Origin: Methanogenium sp. MK-MG
Lineage (GTDB): Archaea; Halobacteriota; Methanomicrobia; Methanomicrobiales; Methanomicrobiaceae
Assembly (NCBI RefSeq): GCF_009914725.1
Contig: NZ_JAAAWJ010000012.1
Span: 1 to 44,057 of the forward strand
DNA length: 44,057 nt
Reading direction: 5' to 3'
The translations under genes and the position numbers were made by a program. The notes beneath the pieces are model-generated. The model saw only the letters and a list, made by a program, of their open reading frames with translations, made no database searches and was not told where the DNA came from. Numbering within the stretch: position 1 is the stretch's first letter; every line of letters starts with the position of its first letter. Shown piece by piece: positions 41,928 through 44,057 of this stretch.

Positions 41928-42724
41928 AAACAATTCCAGTTAAATTTGAAGCCGAAGGGAAATGGATATCAGCCAAGATCGGAATCGATGAAACAACCAT
42001 CCATCTGCCTGAACCGATAAATACGCAGATTCCGATAAAATCAATTGATAATGTGCAGCAAAAGAAGAATCTTCTCATCATCTCTGCTGCAGAAAAAGAT
42101 TACAGAATTGCCACCGTACCCAAAGCACTGGCCATACTAAAACGGGTCATTCTTATGGGGTGTTCGGGCTATCGCCTCATGGCATTTTTTATGTCTCCTG
42201 CCATCAGGGGTGGGGTGATGGTGAATGATGCAGAATGGGAAAAAGGTGCAGTGACCGTCCTTAAAACCGGTATATGGTTTGTTAGCCAGAATCATCAGAT
42301 ATGTATACCGATAGCTGATGTTTCAGCAATTGAACAGACAAAAAGAGAGATACAGGGAACGGACAAAGAAGTGGTAAAGATTGATCATGTGGAGAGCGGA
42401 GATGTTTCAACAAGCTTTGTGCTCTGCCCCTCAACAACCCTGCAGGTGCTCTATAATTACCTGACTGATGCCACAAAAGGAAGTTCACTGGACGGAGAAC
42501 TTGACCCTCTTTCAGGTCAGGTGGCCATGCTGGTGTACAGCGGAATGGACACTCATTCTATTGAAGGAATGCTTGAGAAATCCCAGCGTGAAATAGATGC
42601 CGTGTATGACAGAATGCTGGGACTTGGACTGGTAGAGGTGGTCCAGACACGCCGTGAGGTAAAACTGACTACAAAAGGTGTCAGGTTTGTGACGGAAGCT
42701 GTGAAACCACCCACCCCCCAGTAA
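41924..42724 (+). CDS. cheF: Chemotaxis-archaellum adaptor CheF
   Basis: The 266-residue protein matches CheF (DUF439): an N-terminal half of two PH-like modules (KWISAKIGIDETTIHLPEPI, IPIKSIDNVQQKKNLLIISA, AVTVLKTGIWFVSQNHQICI) and a C-terminal winged-helix-like part (DPLSGQVAMLVYSGMDTHSI, VYDRMLGLGLVEVVQTRREV). CheF binds phosphorylated CheY and the ArlC/D/E ring and so passes the turning signal to the archaellum. It overlaps the acidic protein gene by four bases. Confidence 0.88.
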   Translation: MKTIPVKFEAEGKWISAKIGIDETTIHLPEPINTQIPIKSIDNVQQKKNLLIISAAEKDYRIATVPKALAILKRVILMGCSGYRLMAFFMSPAIRGGVMVNDAEWEKGAVTVLKTGIWFVSQNHQICIPIADVSAIEQTKREIQGTDKEVVKIDHVESGDVSTSFVLCPSTTLQVLYNYLTDATKGSSLDGELDPLSGQVAMLVYSGMDTHSIEGMLEKSQREIDAVYDRMLGLGLVEVVQTRREVKLTTKGVRFVTEAVKPPTPQ

Positions 42725-42835
42725 ATCCCCCATTTAAATAACATTTGTTTCATATAATTTTTTGACAGGTCTTATTCCAAAATACACGATTAAATATGTT
42801 TATTATGTATGTAACAAAATGTTATTGGATTATAT

Positions 42836-43198
42836 ATGGGAAGGATTCTGATCGTTGATGATACCCTCTTTATGAGAACACTTCTTAAAAATATCCTGTT
42901 TTCCGGGAATCATGATATTGTGGGTGAAGCTGAGAACGGAGAAGATGCAATCCAAAAATATCAATCGCTTCAACCTGATCTTGTGACGATGGATATTGTT
43001 ATGCCGAAAAAAAATGGAATTGAAGCATTAAAAGAAATTATGACGATTAATCCGGGAGCAAAAGTGGTTATGTGCACTGCTGTCGGACAGGAACAGATGG
43101 TAAAACTTGCCATCAAAACTGGTGCCAAAGGATACATTGTAAAGCCATTTCAGGCACCTAAGGTGTTAGAAGAGATCAATAACGTATTAAAATCGTAA
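42836..43198 (+). CDS. cheY: Chemotaxis response regulator CheY
   Basis: The 120-residue single receiver domain has acidic D9 and D10, phosphorylation site D53 (LVTMDIVMPKKNG), the conserved Thr in CTAVG and Lys in YIVKPFQ. Phospho-CheY binds CheF. The N-terminal SRILIVDD-like start and the archaeal-type M-x-x-C-T make it a chemotaxis CheY. A 111-base gap with AT-rich TATA-like TTAAATATG near 42790 suggests its own promoter, possibly leaderless. The cheB gene starts 10 bases after it. Confidence 0.94.
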   Translation: MGRILIVDDTLFMRTLLKNILFSGNHDIVGEAENGEDAIQKYQSLQPDLVTMDIVMPKKNGIEALKEIMTINPGAKVVMCTAVGQEQMVKLAIKTGAKGYIVKPFQAPKVLEEINNVLKS

Positions 43199-43208
43199 AA
43201 AGGTCATT

Positions 43209-44057
43209 ATGCTCAGGGTTCTAATTGTCGATGACTCAGTATTCATACGGACTGTTTTATCAGACCTGCTTAATCGTGCTCCGGATATTGAAGTTATTGG
43301 AACTGCATGCAATGGTGTCGAAGCCCTTCCGATGATTGCAGAGCTTAAGCCGGATGTAATGACGCTTGATATTCAGATGCCCCGGATGGACGGGATTGAA
43401 ACACTGCGGCAGATCAGACACCTGTCATACAGACCAAAAATCCTGGTATTAAGCACGCTGGCTTCGCGCGATGCTGAACTGACCTACAAGGCTTTGCGTC
43501 TGGGTGCCAATGATTTCATGCTGAAACCGCGGAATATATCAAAGATGCGGGGTATTGAGAATGAATTAACGGCGAAACTGAAACAGCTTATCAGTATATC
43601 AGAACCAAAGAAATGTCTGCCCAATACAGATGTTCCTGCAGAAAACATTATTTTAATTGGTTCATCTGCAGGAGGGCCTCCGATGCTGGACCAGGTTTTT
43701 TCAAATCTTAAAGGAGAACAGAATGCTGCGTTTGTAATTACCCAGCATATGCCGGAAGGATTCACTGCAGCCCTTGCAGAGCGGCTGAACAGGATATGTC
43801 CAATGCCTGTGAAAGAAACAGAAAGTGGTGACATCCTTAACAATGGCAATGTCTACCTCTCAAAGGGGGGGTATCACACCGTCATCTCCCGGCATGTTGA
43901 TGAAAGGGGCCGTCAGGGTGGACAGATAACACTGACAAAATCAGCTCCTGTCCATGCCGTTCGTCCTGCTGTTGACATTACATTCTCTTCGGCCGCAAAG
44001 GTATTTGGAAAGAACTGCCTCTCAGTCATTCTCAGTGGGATGGGGAATGATGCAGGA
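43209..44057 (+). CDS. cheB: Chemotaxis methylesterase CheB (cut by window end)
   Basis: The visible 283 residues give a receiver domain (LRVLIVDDSVFIRTVL, D53-like site in VMTLDIQMPRMDG) and a C-terminal methylesterase: IILIGSSAGGPPMLDQVF with the catalytic serine, FVITQHMPEGFTAALAERLN with the catalytic histidine, and LSVILSGMGNDAG with the catalytic aspartate at the very edge. CheB removes methyl groups from chemoreceptors for adaptation. AAAAAGGT before ATG 43209 is the ribosome binding site. The last roughly 60 residues are beyond the window. Confidence 0.94.
   Translation, partial: MLRVLIVDDSVFIRTVLSDLLNRAPDIEVIGTACNGVEALPMIAELKPDVMTLDIQMPRMDGIETLRQIRHLSYRPKILVLSTLASRDAELTYKALRLGANDFMLKPRNISKMRGIENELTAKLKQLISISEPKKCLPNTDVPAENIILIGSSAGGPPMLDQVFSNLKGEQNAAFVITQHMPEGFTAALAERLNRICPMPVKETESGDILNNGNVYLSKGGYHTVISRHVDERGRQGGQITLTKSAPVHAVRPAVDITFSSAAKVFGKNCLSVILSGMGNDAG

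Noticed and set aside
1-44057. CRISPR array
   Set aside because: Because of the cas1 relic I looked for regularly spaced 25-37-base repeats on both sides; the only tandem array is the 12-base minisatellite at 33158.
1-44057. tRNA or rRNA genes
   Set aside because: No T-arm GGTTCRA-type sequence with matching stems was found; GGTTCGAAT at 2755 has no acceptor or anticodon stem around it.

Overview
This window reads as part of the chromosome of a methanogenic archaeon, most likely order Methanomicrobiales; the genus cannot be fixed from the sequence. Pointers are a euryarchaeal archaellum operon (arlB-D/E-G-F-H-I-J) followed by cheF, cheY and cheB, a PEF-CTERM surface protein, a FilR1/DUF1724-type regulator, aIF5A, an ArcS-like DUF5591 protein, a family-6 hypoxanthine-DNA glycosylase, Ser/Thr/Pro-linker secreted proteins, TATA-box promoters and leaderless or GGTGA-type starts.

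Region 1-4400 is a gene graveyard. It holds two separated pieces of a decayed cas1, the tail of an MFS permease with a frameshift, the first third of a cytosine-deaminase-type gene, a cut-off AAA ATPase and an imperfect long inverted repeat. Only a DUF2283 protein and a metallo-beta-lactamase-fold protein look intact. Region 4400-10500 has small accessory genes: a 45-residue lysine-rich protein, DUF5661, a small membrane protein, a hicBA toxin-antitoxin pair, a SAM methyltransferase, a frame-disrupted cysteine-cluster protein, a PEF-CTERM protein with possible thioester motifs, a TPR lipoprotein and an Mrp/NBP35 ATPase.

Region 10700-16150 has a FilR1-type regulator, a UbiA prenyltransferase, a PepSY-like protein, membrane proteins, a broken chagasin-like inhibitor, a DNA glycosylase and a small zinc-binding protein. 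A palindromic motif (TTCG-N-CGAA) occurs in front of ubiA and again after it, and could be a shared operator. Region 16200-22870 is the uvrA-uvrC-uvrB excision-repair operon, preceded by a partial copy of its own promoter and first codons and by the 3' end of an IS200/IS605 element. Four such IS200/IS605 ends are scattered over the window without any full tnpB.

Region 22900-32900 is core metabolism: DUF5591, an intact chagasin-like lipoprotein (partner of the broken copy about 9 kb upstream), two FKBP-type isomerases, an HTH-TiaS-like fusion with homoserine dehydrogenase and an ACT regulator, a hydrogenase maturation protease, DUF169, NAD kinase with FBPase/IMPase, and aIF5A with agmatinase (linked through agmatine and polyamines to hypusine).

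Region 33400-44057 is the motility locus: archaellin, a decayed second archaellin, the motor and export genes, an unusual membrane-anchored very acidic protein between arlJ and cheF, then CheF, CheY and CheB, the last cut by the window end. The acidic protein is the best candidate here for an undescribed component, probably linking the chemotaxis signal or ArlCDE-type ring to the archaellum motor.
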